A DNA stretch of 64,000 nucleotides from DASQDN01 sp963833675 (GTDB taxonomy: Bacteria > Acidobacteriota > Terriglobia > Bryobacterales > Bryobacteraceae): NCBI GenBank assembly GCA_963833675.1, contig CAWHYW010000032.1:1-64000 (forward strand), written 5' to 3'. Under the pieces are notes generated by a model, which saw nothing but the letters and a program-made list of their open reading frames with translations, was not told the origin of the DNA and ran no database searches. This document shows positions 1-7,631 of this stretch, piece by piece; within the stretch, counting starts at the first letter, position 1; every line of letters begins with the position of its first letter. A program made the position numbers and the translations under genes.

Positions 1-1922
1 TCGCCGAAGAATCCAGCGGCAGCGATCTTGCCGGGCCAGCGTTCATCCGGTGGAACGGTGGTATCGACGATGGCCCAATCCGGTAATTTTGCGATCTGCC
101 GGGCGTTGTTAAGGTAATCGTATTCGCGGAAAGTAAAGCCGCTGTTCAGGACTACGTATTTGCTCGGATTCAGCGGATTGGGATAAATCATCACCGGCAC
201 ATGTGTGTTGGCCGGGTACCGAACGGACCCAATCACGACTTCGTATGCGGACCATTTCACTGGCAGCTTCTCAATGATCCGGGCGAGCACTTTGTTGCTG
301 CCCGGATCGCCCCATAGAACCAGGTTATTGCCGGCTATGTCCTCATCGGAAATCGAACTATCCTCCCGGACTTGTGCTTCTCCTCTGAACTGCCGGCGCC
401 ATTCCTTAATCGCATGATTCTCTTCGGCTTCCACCCACTTCGCCATCGCCGGGACCGCGGGCGTTCCGGTGGGTTTTACGAAAACGAACCCATTCATGAA
501 GGCATCATCGATCGGCCCCTGCAACCCGTGTTTCTTTCGTAAACCTCCTTCGATCAATCCCGTCGTCCATTTATCTCCCGTTTTACGAAACGAAGCCAAC
601 CAGGATCCATCCGTGCTCGGCCCGGTGGCAGTGACCTTCTGTCCGTTGATGATCACCACCGGCTTCGAATCGAACCCAAATGGCGCGCCTCCGGGTCCAA
701 ACGATAGCGTAAATGCGTCGACGTTCGATGCTTTGATTTGCAGGGCCGCGTCACCGGTAATTTCTGCGTCCAGCCGGGCACGCTCCCAATGCTGATCCAG
801 AGCATCGATCGTGACCCATTTCATCCGGTTATACTGCAGTGTCCACGTAGTGAACCGGACTTTACGCGGATACGGATCGCGGCCTCGTTCTGCTAGTGCA
901 TCCACGATCCGATTAATCTCAACTTTGGAGTCAGGATGATATTTGTGCGCTGTACCCGGTCCGATCACGTGCTTTAAGGTCATACCTTCCGCATCCAGCG
1001 CTTTCTCCATCATTCGAGCCGCCTGCATCTGGCGATCGACTTCGCCACTGTACGCCACGGTCGGACAGTTATAAAGATTGGCGGCGTAGTCCGTGGCGTC
1101 GTACATGTGATAGAGCTTCTGCTCCCACCAGGTGGGCTTGACTGCCTCGTTCTGAAAAACTTTCAAAAAGTCGGCCGTTTCGCTGAAGCCGGCGCCAGGC
1201 GCGATGGCAGTCCAATCTCCAGCGAAATGTGCCCCGATGTGCCACGCAGCCGCTCCGCCCATACTGAAACCTCGGATGACGATGCGATTCTCGTCAATCG
1301 GATATTGAGACTTGACGGCTTCCAGAGTTTCGAATAAATCGACCTCTCCCGCGAATTTGTTGGCGTTGCAATAACGCCCGTAGAGGTGGACGACGATGGC
1401 ATTTGGCGGAGTGAACTCCCCTGGCGATCGCTGCCGATCCACAAGGAAGTTGACTTCGCTCAGGGTTTCTCCGCGACCGTGAAACCACGTGTCGAGTCGC
1501 CATTTGCGATCAGGTGTGAAGGACGCCGGAATGACGAGTCCGTAGGGCTGCACGCTCTTGTCAATCTTCGACACGTATCCACGGACAACGAGCCCAGTGG
1601 CGGTCGTCCATGGCGCCCGCCCTGCAATCAGATCATCGGCACGTTGCTGTCCGGTTCGCAAGAGCTCTTTGGCTCGCGCGATCTCGTCGGTTTTGAAGAA
1701 CTCTCCGTTCTGCAGGGCGAACCGAACGGCATCGCGAAAGATCTGTACGTCGGGAAGGAGTTTCACTCCGCGCAACTGATCCATGCTTGCCGATAATCGT
1801 TTCAATCCAGCATCGAGGTCCGCACGATCCGCCGGAGGAACTTCGACTCCCGGTGGCGGAACTGGGCGAACATCAGCGGCACAAAGGGCGACGCAAAAGA
1901 AAAAGAGGGCGGGAACACGCAT
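1..1922 (-). CDS. Secreted prolyl-oligopeptidase-like alpha/beta hydrolase (C-terminus beyond window)
   Basis: The reverse strand is open from an ATG at 1922 to the window edge, about 640 codons with no stop. The protein starts MRVPALFFFCVALCAAD, a Sec signal peptide. A nucleophile elbow RGFSMGGAAAWH lies near residue 220; a candidate acid (YSGEVDRQM) and histidine (GPGTAHKYH) follow about 80-110 residues later, in the order expected for the serine hydrolase fold. The stretch with TLQYNRMKWVTIDAL after the catalytic part resembles the C-terminal domain common in acidobacterial secreted prolyl oligopeptidase family proteins. Substrate is unknown; peptide or ester hydrolysis in the periplasm is inferred. 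The gene faces away from the M20 peptidase, with 46 bp between the two starts. Confidence 0.85.
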   Translation of the reverse strand, partial: MRVPALFFFCVALCAADVRPVPPPGVEVPPADRADLDAGLKRLSASMDQLRGVKLLPDVQIFRDAVRFALQNGEFFKTDEIARAKELLRTGQQRADDLIAGRAPWTTATGLVVRGYVSKIDKSVQPYGLVIPASFTPDRKWRLDTWFHGRGETLSEVNFLVDRQRSPGEFTPPNAIVVHLYGRYCNANKFAGEVDLFETLEAVKSQYPIDENRIVIRGFSMGGAAAWHIGAHFAGDWTAIAPGAGFSETADFLKVFQNEAVKPTWWEQKLYHMYDATDYAANLYNCPTVAYSGEVDRQMQAARMMEKALDAEGMTLKHVIGPGTAHKYHPDSKVEINRIVDALAERGRDPYPRKVRFTTWTLQYNRMKWVTIDALDQHWERARLDAEITGDAALQIKASNVDAFTLSFGPGGAPFGFDSKPVVIINGQKVTATGPSTDGSWLASFRKTGDKWTTGLIEGGLRKKHGLQGPIDDAFMNGFVFVKPTGTPAVPAMAKWVEAEENHAIKEWRRQFRGEAQVREDSSISDEDIAGNNLVLWGDPGSNKVLARIIEKLPVKWSAYEVVIGSVRYPANTHVPVMIYPNPLNPSKYVVLNSGFTFREYDYLNNARQIAKLPDWAIVDTTVPPDERWPGKIAAAGFFG

Positions 1923-1968
1923 GGCTCCCAGAATGATACTACCGGTGTCCGCTACACTGAGGAGGTCG

Positions 1969-3199
1969 ATGGGCACGCTGAAAGCCGGCCCGCCCGATGT
2001 CGCTTCCATCGCCGAACTCGCCCAAAGTTCGGGCGTTCGCGAATGCCTTCAGTGGGTGGTTCGAGAGAAACAGTGGATCAATGAGCAGCACCTCCAGGTC
2101 TGCCGCATTGCCGCGCCGACATTTCTGGAAGGAAAACGCGCCGATTGGATGATCACCCAGTTTCGCGCCCTGGGCTATGACGCCAAAGTTGATCGCGCAG
2201 GCAACGTAGTGGCGCTCATCGGATCCGAATGCCCGCGGTCCTTTCATCGCGTTGACCGCGCATCTGGATACGGTGCTTGCTCCGCGCACTGCGGACGATA
2301 TCAAGGTGCAGCCGGATGGAACCTTTAGCGGACCGGGAGTCTCAGACAACGGCGCCGGACTTGCAGCATTGTTGGCCATAGCCCGCTCGCTGAAGTCGAA
2401 TCTCCGCGCGGCCGACATCGCTCCGATTCTTTTTGTAGCAAACGTCGGCGAGGAAGGCGAGGGCAATCTCAGCGGCATGCGATATCTATGCCGCCAATCC
2501 TCACTCGCATCGAAGATTCGCGCATTCATCGTCCTTGATGGACCAACGACCGACCATATCACCTGCCAAGCCTTGGCCAGCCGCCGGTTTGAGATCACGT
2601 TCTCGGGACCGGGGGGCCACAGTTGGAGCGACTTCGGAATCGGCAATCCCGTCCACGCCTTGAGCCGCGCGATATCGCTGTTCATCGACGATCCGCTCAC
2701 ACGCGTCCGCAACGCCCCGCTTCTCTTCAATTTCGGCACGATCGAGGGAGGCTCGAGCATCAACTCGATTCCGACAGAAGCGCGTTCGAAAGTAGATATT
2801 CGTTCAGAGAGCGCAACTAGTATCGAAGAATTGGTGGACCTTTTGGCAAGTTGTATCGATCGGTCCTACAAGTTGAGAATGAGAGGGCAAGCGGCGGTCG
2901 GGTTGCCGCGAGGTTCAAAGAGGTAGGATCCCGTCCAGGTGGCCAACTGCCGAATGGGGCAAGAATTTTACGTGCGATTCGGTCGGTGGACGCCCATCTG
3001 GGCGTCAAATCCCACCTGGATTGCGCGTCAACAGACGCCAATATTCCACTTTCGCTAGGTTTACCGGCAATTTCGATCGGGGCGGGAGGCAAGGGCGGCG
3101 GAGCCCATACACCGAACGAATGGTTTCATCCGGACGGACGGGAGACTGGATTGAGACGGATTCTGCTGACGTCTTCTTTCGCTACTTGCGGAGCAATGA
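1969..3199 (+). pseudogene. M20-family metallopeptidase, broken by single-base frameshifts
   Basis: Start ATG at 1969 is preceded by a strong GAGGAGG site. M20 landmarks appear in order but in different frames: an N-terminal helical region in frame 1, then TAHLDTV (metal-binding His and Asp), SDNGAG, the NVGEEGEGN catalytic Glu region and the GGHSWSDFG dimerisation segment in frame 2, then a C-terminal part with GGGAHTPNEWF (last metal His) in frame 1. Frame changes lie near 2228 (removing one A of GAAT restores GSDARGPFIALTAHLDT) and near 2870. A third change near 3180 would give an ending LAEQ-stop at 3197-3199, an ATGA overlap with the next gene; without it the frame runs on into the transporter. 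Expected role: aminopeptidase or dipeptidase. Sequencing error and true decay cannot be separated here. Confidence 0.8.
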
Positions 3200-4074
3200 A
3201 GGCATCGCCCCGGTTCGCCGAACTCGCGCTTGTCTTCGTTAGTATGCTATGGGGCGCTACGTTCGTTCTGGTAAAGAATGCGCTCGATGACATCTCGCCG
3301 ACGCTGTTCCTCGGCGATTCGCTTTTCCATCGCATCCGTGCTTTTGGCGTTGGTTTATCTGTCGAGGAGAGGCCAATCCGGCAGGGCTGGACCGGAGGTC
3401 TCGTCGCAGGCCTGTTTCTGTATACGGGCTATTTCCTTCAAACGCTTGGGCTGAAGTACACCACGGCCTCCAAGTCTGGGTTTTTGACGGGTTTGTACAT
3501 TGTGCTGGTACCTTTAATAGGAGCGGTCGTCTATCAGAAAGTACCCGGCCTATCGGAGTGGATGGGCGTATCGCTTGCAACGCTGGGAATGGGTTTAATG
3601 ACACTGACCAGCGCCCGATTCGAGATCGGAGCCGGTGAAGCGTTGACGGTTGGGTGCGCGTTTGCATTTGCGATTCATATGCTGGTGTTGGCACACTACT
3701 CGCGACGGATGCAGACGGAGCTAATGGCGTTGCTGCAGATCGTCACGTGTGCGGTTATTTCACTGACTACGTTTCGGTTTATCGAATCTGCTTTTGTCCG
3801 CTGGACGCCGGGTGTCCTGGTTGCTCTCCTGGTCACCTCGGTCCTGGCCACTGCTGTCGCTTTCCTTCTGCAGACCTGGGGGCAGAAATACACTACGGCA
3901 ACTCGCGCAGCGCTAATTTTTTCGCTTGAACCGGTTTTCGCGTGGCTTACGTCGTATGTGGTCGAACACGAGGTGCTGACTGGGCAGACACTTGCAGGGG
4001 CCGCCTGTATTTTGGCGGGTATTTTGCTGGTGGACTTGAAGCCGATCGGTCACCGCGAATCGGCTGAGGTCTAG
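3196..4074 (+). CDS. EamA/DMT-superfamily drug/metabolite exporter
   Basis: Ten-TM transporter of the EamA (RhaT/YdcZ-like) family, expected to move metabolites out across the inner membrane. The start MKASPRFAELALVFV with SMLWGATFVLVKNAL is the usual first helix; the second EamA repeat ends in ALIFSLEPVFAW, the typical penultimate helix signature. Residues about 40-60 read out of frame: one extra G near 3313 and one missing base near 3374 bracket a segment that in the other frame reads AIRFSIASVLLALVYLSRRG, an ordinary membrane helix. The pair compensates, so the ORF stays open but helix 2 is scrambled as written. It follows the M20 gene with a probable ATGA overlap, suggesting co-translation. 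Confidence 0.85.
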   Translation: MKASPRFAELALVFVSMLWGATFVLVKNALDDISPTLFLGDSLFHRIRAFGVGLSVEERPIRQGWTGGLVAGLFLYTGYFLQTLGLKYTTASKSGFLTGLYIVLVPLIGAVVYQKVPGLSEWMGVSLATLGMGLMTLTSARFEIGAGEALTVGCAFAFAIHMLVLAHYSRRMQTELMALLQIVTCAVISLTTFRFIESAFVRWTPGVLVALLVTSVLATAVAFLLQTWGQKYTTATRAALIFSLEPVFAWLTSYVVEHEVLTGQTLAGAACILAGILLVDLKPIGHRESAEV

Positions 4075-4127
4075 CTCGCTTGAAACAACCAGGGCGGCGG
4101 ACGAATCAAGTTTGCAGGCGAAAATCT

Positions 4128-4140
4128 CTATAATCTATAG
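4128..4140 (+). promoter_or_regulatory. Palindromic -10 element before htrA
   Basis: TATAAT at 4129-4134 lies inside an inverted repeat CTATA-ATC-TATAG (4128-4140), 21 bp upstream of the htrA start codon. This would give a very short 5' leader. No good -35 hexamer sits 17 bp upstream, so an activator or a repressor covering the palindrome is possible. The palindrome is seen; the function is inferred. Confidence 0.45.
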
Positions 4141-4155
4141 AAGGGCCTTTCCCAT

Positions 4156-5781
4156 ATGGGTTTTCTTGACAAAATACGGCAACAGAAGCTCCTCACGATC
4201 AGTCTCTTGCTGTTCACGCTTTCGATCGGGATCCTGATCGGGACGCTCGTCACGACCGGTGTAAACGCGGCCAAAGCGCAGGTATCGGCTCCCGACGCGA
4301 CGCCGATCACAATTCCGGTCGCAGTCAAGGCGCCCAACAATCAATTCGTTCAGTTAGCGAAGCGCATGGAAGGTTCGGTGGTGAATATCAGCACCGAATA
4401 TACTCCGAAAGCGAGTTCGACGCGAAGACGCGGCCAACCGGCCCCCGACGAAGAAGATGACGACGAGGGTATGGACCTGTTCCGCCGGTTCTTCGGCAAC
4501 CGCGCGCCTGAGGGTGGCTTACCACCTCGCGCGTTCAAGAGGTCCGCGACGGGTTCTGGATTTATTGTCGATCGCAACGGCTACATTCTCACGAATAATC
4601 ACGTGATTGAGAAAGCTGACTCGATCAAGGTAAAGATCCCAAACGATCAGGAAGAGTATCGCGCGAAGCTCATCGGATATGACCTGGAGACGGATCTCGC
4701 TGTAATCAAAATCGACTCGAAGAAACCGTTGACTCCCGCGCATGTCGGCAATTCAGAAGCGGTGCAGGTCGGCGACTGGGCGATTGCGATCGGTTCTCCG
4801 TTCGGCTTGGAAGCTACGGTCACTGCCGGTATCGTCAGCGCGACGGGTCGCGATATCGAGGGAGCGCAACAGTTCCAACGTTTCATTCAAACCGATGCCG
4901 CGATCAATCCCGGCAATAGCGGAGGTCCGCTGCTGAACATCAACGGCGAGGTGATCGGGATCAACACTGCGATCGCTACCCAGAGCGGCGGATACCAGGG
5001 AGTCGGTTTTGCGTTGCCTGTAAACACGGCAGCGGCGGTTTACAACTCCATCATTCGCAGCGGCAAGATGTCGCGCGGCTCGATTGGCATTCAGTTCAAC
5101 AAATACAACAATCGTCCGGAACTGATGAAGGGGCTCGGGTTGAAGGGTGGCGTCATCGTCGAGAAGGTTACGCCCGGCGGACCGGCCGATAAAGGCGGAA
5201 TGCAAGCCGAAGATGTCATTGTGGCATTCAACGGCAACCCCGTGAAAGATGGTGACGACCTGGTGAATCGTGTATCGACGACTCCGATCGGATCCCAGGC
5301 CAATGTGACTGTGGATCGCGCCGGCAAGAAGGTGGATCTAAAGTTGACCATCGCCGACCGCGAGGAGCAATTGATTGCGGCGGAGGATCCCCGGTTCAGC
5401 AAGCCAGAGGAACCGGAATCTCCCGGCGGCAAAAACGACGTCAAGTCGGCACGGTTCGGCATTTCGCTGCGCCCGGTGAACGAAACCGAGAAGCAAGGCG
5501 CAGAACTGGGAACACGCGGTGGAGTGGTTGTGACGCAAGTGCAAGAGAACTCTTTTGCAGAAGAGATCGGCTTGCAGGAGCGCGACATCATCGTATCCAT
5601 TAATCGTCAGCCGGTTGCGAGCGCGGATGATGTCCGGGCGCTTCAGGCGAAGCTGAAAGCCGGCGACGCAGTGGCATTCCGTGTGTTGCGGCCTGTCCCG
5701 GCGAATCGCGGTGGGAGAAGCGGCAGCGCGCCGAGTTCACAATATCTGGGCCAGTATCTGGCGGGAACGCTTCCCGGCTGA
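4156..5781 (+). CDS. htrA: Do/HtrA-family periplasmic serine protease with two PDZ domains
   Basis: Envelope quality-control protease of the DegP/HtrA (MEROPS S1C) family, 541 residues. An N-terminal hydrophobic segment (about residues 12-36) anchors or exports it. The trypsin-like domain carries all three catalytic residues: His in LTNNHVIEKADS, Asp in YDLETDLAVIKI and Ser in NPGNSGGPLL. Two PDZ domains follow, roughly residues 300-400 (GLKGGVIVEKVTPGGPADKG) and 430-525 (GVVVTQVQENSFAEEIGL). An acidic, low-complexity insertion (DEEDDDEGMD) lies between the anchor and the protease in the LA-loop position. The gene stands alone behind its own -10 element. The assignment to the Do family is secure; choosing among DegP, DegQ and MucD is not possible. 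Confidence 0.95.
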   Translation: MGFLDKIRQQKLLTISLLLFTLSIGILIGTLVTTGVNAAKAQVSAPDATPITIPVAVKAPNNQFVQLAKRMEGSVVNISTEYTPKASSTRRRGQPAPDEEDDDEGMDLFRRFFGNRAPEGGLPPRAFKRSATGSGFIVDRNGYILTNNHVIEKADSIKVKIPNDQEEYRAKLIGYDLETDLAVIKIDSKKPLTPAHVGNSEAVQVGDWAIAIGSPFGLEATVTAGIVSATGRDIEGAQQFQRFIQTDAAINPGNSGGPLLNINGEVIGINTAIATQSGGYQGVGFALPVNTAAAVYNSIIRSGKMSRGSIGIQFNKYNNRPELMKGLGLKGGVIVEKVTPGGPADKGGMQAEDVIVAFNGNPVKDGDDLVNRVSTTPIGSQANVTVDRAGKKVDLKLTIADREEQLIAAEDPRFSKPEEPESPGGKNDVKSARFGISLRPVNETEKQGAELGTRGGVVVTQVQENSFAEEIGLQERDIIVSINRQPVASADDVRALQAKLKAGDAVAFRVLRPVPANRGGRSGSAPSSQYLGQYLAGTLPG

Positions 5782-6279
5782 ATAGATAGAGTGGCGGCGC
5801 AATTGCTGCACCATGCGGTAAGGTATCGCTGAAATTGGACGAGCATCGGTTGAACGGGCCAAAACGATTCGTCCAAGCTGCTGCGGCTCGGTCACTGGCA
5901 AGCTTCGCAAGAGAAGACCGTAGAGAAGCGTGAACACGGCCGTATTCGCGCCAGTCCCAATTGCCAGTGTGAGAACTGCGGACAAGCAAAAGACCGGACT
6001 ATTTGGCAGAGCACGGATGCCAAGAGCAAAGTCCCGGTACCAACTCTCAAGCATTGTTATGAACTCCTGATCCCCACAGTCTCTACGACCGCTCGTGCGT
6101 TTCCAAGCTTGAGCCGGGCCAGCCGCCGGGCTTCCGCAGGGGAAAACGGCTGAGCCGGCATTGTCTTCTGCCTGGAGTTCAAGATGAACCTGCAATTCAT
6201 CCTTCAGATCCTCATCGCGACGGAAATGCCTAAGGCGATCTCTGGTCTTCCAAAACCAGCCTGTCATTTGATTGCCCAT
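5737..6279 (-). pseudogene. N-terminal remnant of an acidobacterial ADOP/MacB-type ABC permease
   Basis: The product begins like the prefix domain of acidobacterial duplicated permeases (FWKTRDRLRHFRRDEDLKDELQVHLELQ), then has the first MacB/FtsX helix, SAVLTLAIGTGANTAVFTLL and LLLRSLPVTEPQQLGRI. Full-length members run about 800 residues; here only about 160 remain before similarity is lost and the frame runs antisense into the end of htrA. Between these parts two compensating single-base shifts occur: in the middle the neighbouring frame reads PAEARRLARLKLGNARAVVE, the expected sequence. Family membership is confident; truncation is plain. It lies head-to-head with a PadR C-terminal scrap, suggesting a rearrangement scar. 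Confidence 0.7.
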
Positions 6280-6302
6280 GTCTGATCTCCGGGAATTAAA
6301 TT

Positions 6303-6383
6303 GGCCGTAGGCGACTCGCTGTGGAGCGCTCCAAGTGGGAGCAGATGGCGGCCGCCATCACCCGAGTGATGCGGCCCGCATGA
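6303..6383 (+). pseudogene. C-terminal remnant of a PadR-family regulator
   Basis: Twenty-six codons read GRRRLAVERSKWEQMAAA followed by ITRVMRPA and a TGA at 6381-6383. This matches the dimerisation-helix end typical of PadR regulators (GR-QL--E---W--------VL). Nothing of the winged-helix N-terminus is present upstream; an in-frame TAA lies two codons before. PadR genes usually accompany ADOP permeases in acidobacteria, and a permease fragment lies next to it on the other strand. Too short to be a functional gene. The assignment rests on a short match and is tentative. Confidence 0.5.
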
Positions 6384-6393
6384 TCGTATTTCG

Positions 6394-7026
6394 TCAGGCC
6401 AGCAGGCCAGTCAGCGGCTTCAGGACCAGTGCGCTGATGTCGAACTTGCCGCCAGCGAGATCATGAGCCGCACGTGCGACCTCACTGAGGACGACCGGTC
6501 CGCTGAGCAACCTAACAGCAGCCTGCATCTCCTCTATCGAGCCGAATGGATCTTTGGAGCCGTGGACGAATAACGCGGGCGTTCGTATCTTTGGCAGATG
6601 TTCGGTCCGAAGGTTATCCGGGTCTCGCGGCGGGTGCAGGGGGTATGAGAAGAGTAAGAGAACATCGGCGACGGCCGGATCTTCAGCCACGAGCATACTG
6701 GCCTGGCGCCCTCCGTAGGAGTGGCCGCCGAGCACAACGCGCCCTCCTGCGCGCTCACGCATGATCCCCGCTGCTTCGCGCAGCGCTGCCCGGTCCAGCC
6801 CGGCCCTTGAGGGGTGTGGGGCATGTCGGGCCTGACGAAAGGGAAGATCGAAGCGGAGCACCAGAAACCCGTTCTCACATAATGCGCTGGCTACCGCGAC
6901 CAGCAGATGCGCCTGGCAATCTCCGCCGGCCCCGTGGGTAAGGACGACGCCGTCTCCAGACGCGTGGTCCGGCTTGTGAAGGAAACCAGGCACAGAGCCT
7001 TGGTGAAATCGCTCGACAGAAGGCAT
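6394..7026 (-). CDS. Alpha/beta hydrolase of the KANL3/Tex30 (dienelactone hydrolase-like) type
   Basis: A 210-residue cytoplasmic hydrolase without signal peptide. It shows an oxyanion-hole region VVLTHGAGGD (about residue 30), the nucleophile elbow GGHSYGGRQ (Ser about residue 101), an acid in VHGSKDPFGS and a histidine in ARAAHDLAGG, giving a complete triad. The short length and HGAGGD motif match the KANL3/Tex30-like hydrolases rather than lipases. Substrate unknown. It is divergent from the Fur-family gene, and a GC-rich hairpin repeat lies in the shared upstream region. Confidence 0.85.
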   Translation of the reverse strand: MPSVERFHQGSVPGFLHKPDHASGDGVVLTHGAGGDCQAHLLVAVASALCENGFLVLRFDLPFRQARHAPHPSRAGLDRAALREAAGIMRERAGGRVVLGGHSYGGRQASMLVAEDPAVADVLLLFSYPLHPPRDPDNLRTEHLPKIRTPALFVHGSKDPFGSIEEMQAAVRLLSGPVVLSEVARAAHDLAGGKFDISALVLKPLTGLLA

Positions 7027-7051
7027 GTTTTCTCAGGGTAGTGGAAAATAC

Positions 7052-7097
7052 GGGCCGACCAGGGGGTCGGCTGCGGACGAGGGCGCCCGCCCCACAT
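7052..7097. repeat. GC-rich hairpin, possible REP-like intergenic element
   Basis: A perfect stem GCCGACC-AGGG-GGTCGGC (7054-7071) is followed by a GC-rich tail including the palindrome GGGCGCCC (7081-7088). It sits between two divergent genes, so it is not a terminator for either. The shape is that of a REP-type dispersed palindrome. No second copy was noticed in this window, so repeat status is an inference. Confidence 0.4.
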
Positions 7098-7142
7098 GGT
7101 AGCCTGAAAGAGACGCGTTCAACGTGAAATAATCAACAAGCC

Positions 7143-7631
7143 ATGGTTGTCGCAGGTATCAGAGATTCATTGAAAGAGCGGGGCGTGCGCTTGACACGCC
7201 AGCGCCAGATCCTGCTCGATTTAATCGACAAATCCGGTCAGCACCTGGACGCAGAGCGTCTGTATTTGATGGCGAAGGAGAAAGATCCGAAGCTGAACCG
7301 GGTTACGGTGTATCGCACGCTCAAAATGTTGAAGGCGGGCGGCCTGGTGGATGAGCTGGACCTCATGCACATAGGCGGCGATCAGCACTTCTACGAAACG
7401 CGGATGAAGCAGGAGCATGCGCATATCATCTGCCTTCGCTGCGGCAAGGTAGAAGAGTTTTTTGGCGAGCCGCTTCAAAAGTTACGCAAGCAGATTGAGC
7501 AGCATTTTGGATTCGAGGTGCTGCTGGCCCGTACCGAGGTGGGTGGCTACTGTTCCCACTGCCAGGTCCTTCGCGAGCAGGATCTGAAGGAAGTGTCTTC
7601 CAATCGCGTCCGCGCCGGCCGAAGTACGTAA
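7143..7631 (+). CDS. Fur/PerR-family metalloregulator
   Basis: A 162-residue Fur-superfamily repressor. The N-terminal winged helix shows RGVRLTRQRQILLDLI and VTVYRTLKMLKAGGLV, the recognition-helix region. The C-terminal dimerisation domain has the metal site HAHIICLRCGKVEEF (His-x-His plus Cys-x-x-Cys) and a second CSHC, which would form the structural zinc site. Iron, zinc or peroxide sensing cannot be told apart from this sequence. The stop codon overlaps by one base the start of the phosphatase gene, so the two are co-transcribed and probably translationally coupled. Confidence 0.92.
   Translation: MVVAGIRDSLKERGVRLTRQRQILLDLIDKSGQHLDAERLYLMAKEKDPKLNRVTVYRTLKMLKAGGLVDELDLMHIGGDQHFYETRMKQEHAHIICLRCGKVEEFFGEPLQKLRKQIEQHFGFEVLLARTEVGGYCSHCQVLREQDLKEVSSNRVRAGRST

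Noticed and set aside
1939..2763. Long open frame on the minus strand over the M20 gene
   Set aside because: Its translation is Arg/Pro/Ser-rich and non-familial, antisense to clear M20 motifs; a shadow of GC-rich codon bias.
2851..4074. Single 407-residue reading frame spanning M20 C-terminus and EamA transporter
   Set aside because: The two parts belong to different families and the junction lacks any linker; the transporter has its own plausible ATG (3196) and an ATGA overlap is likely. Treated as a frameshift artefact.
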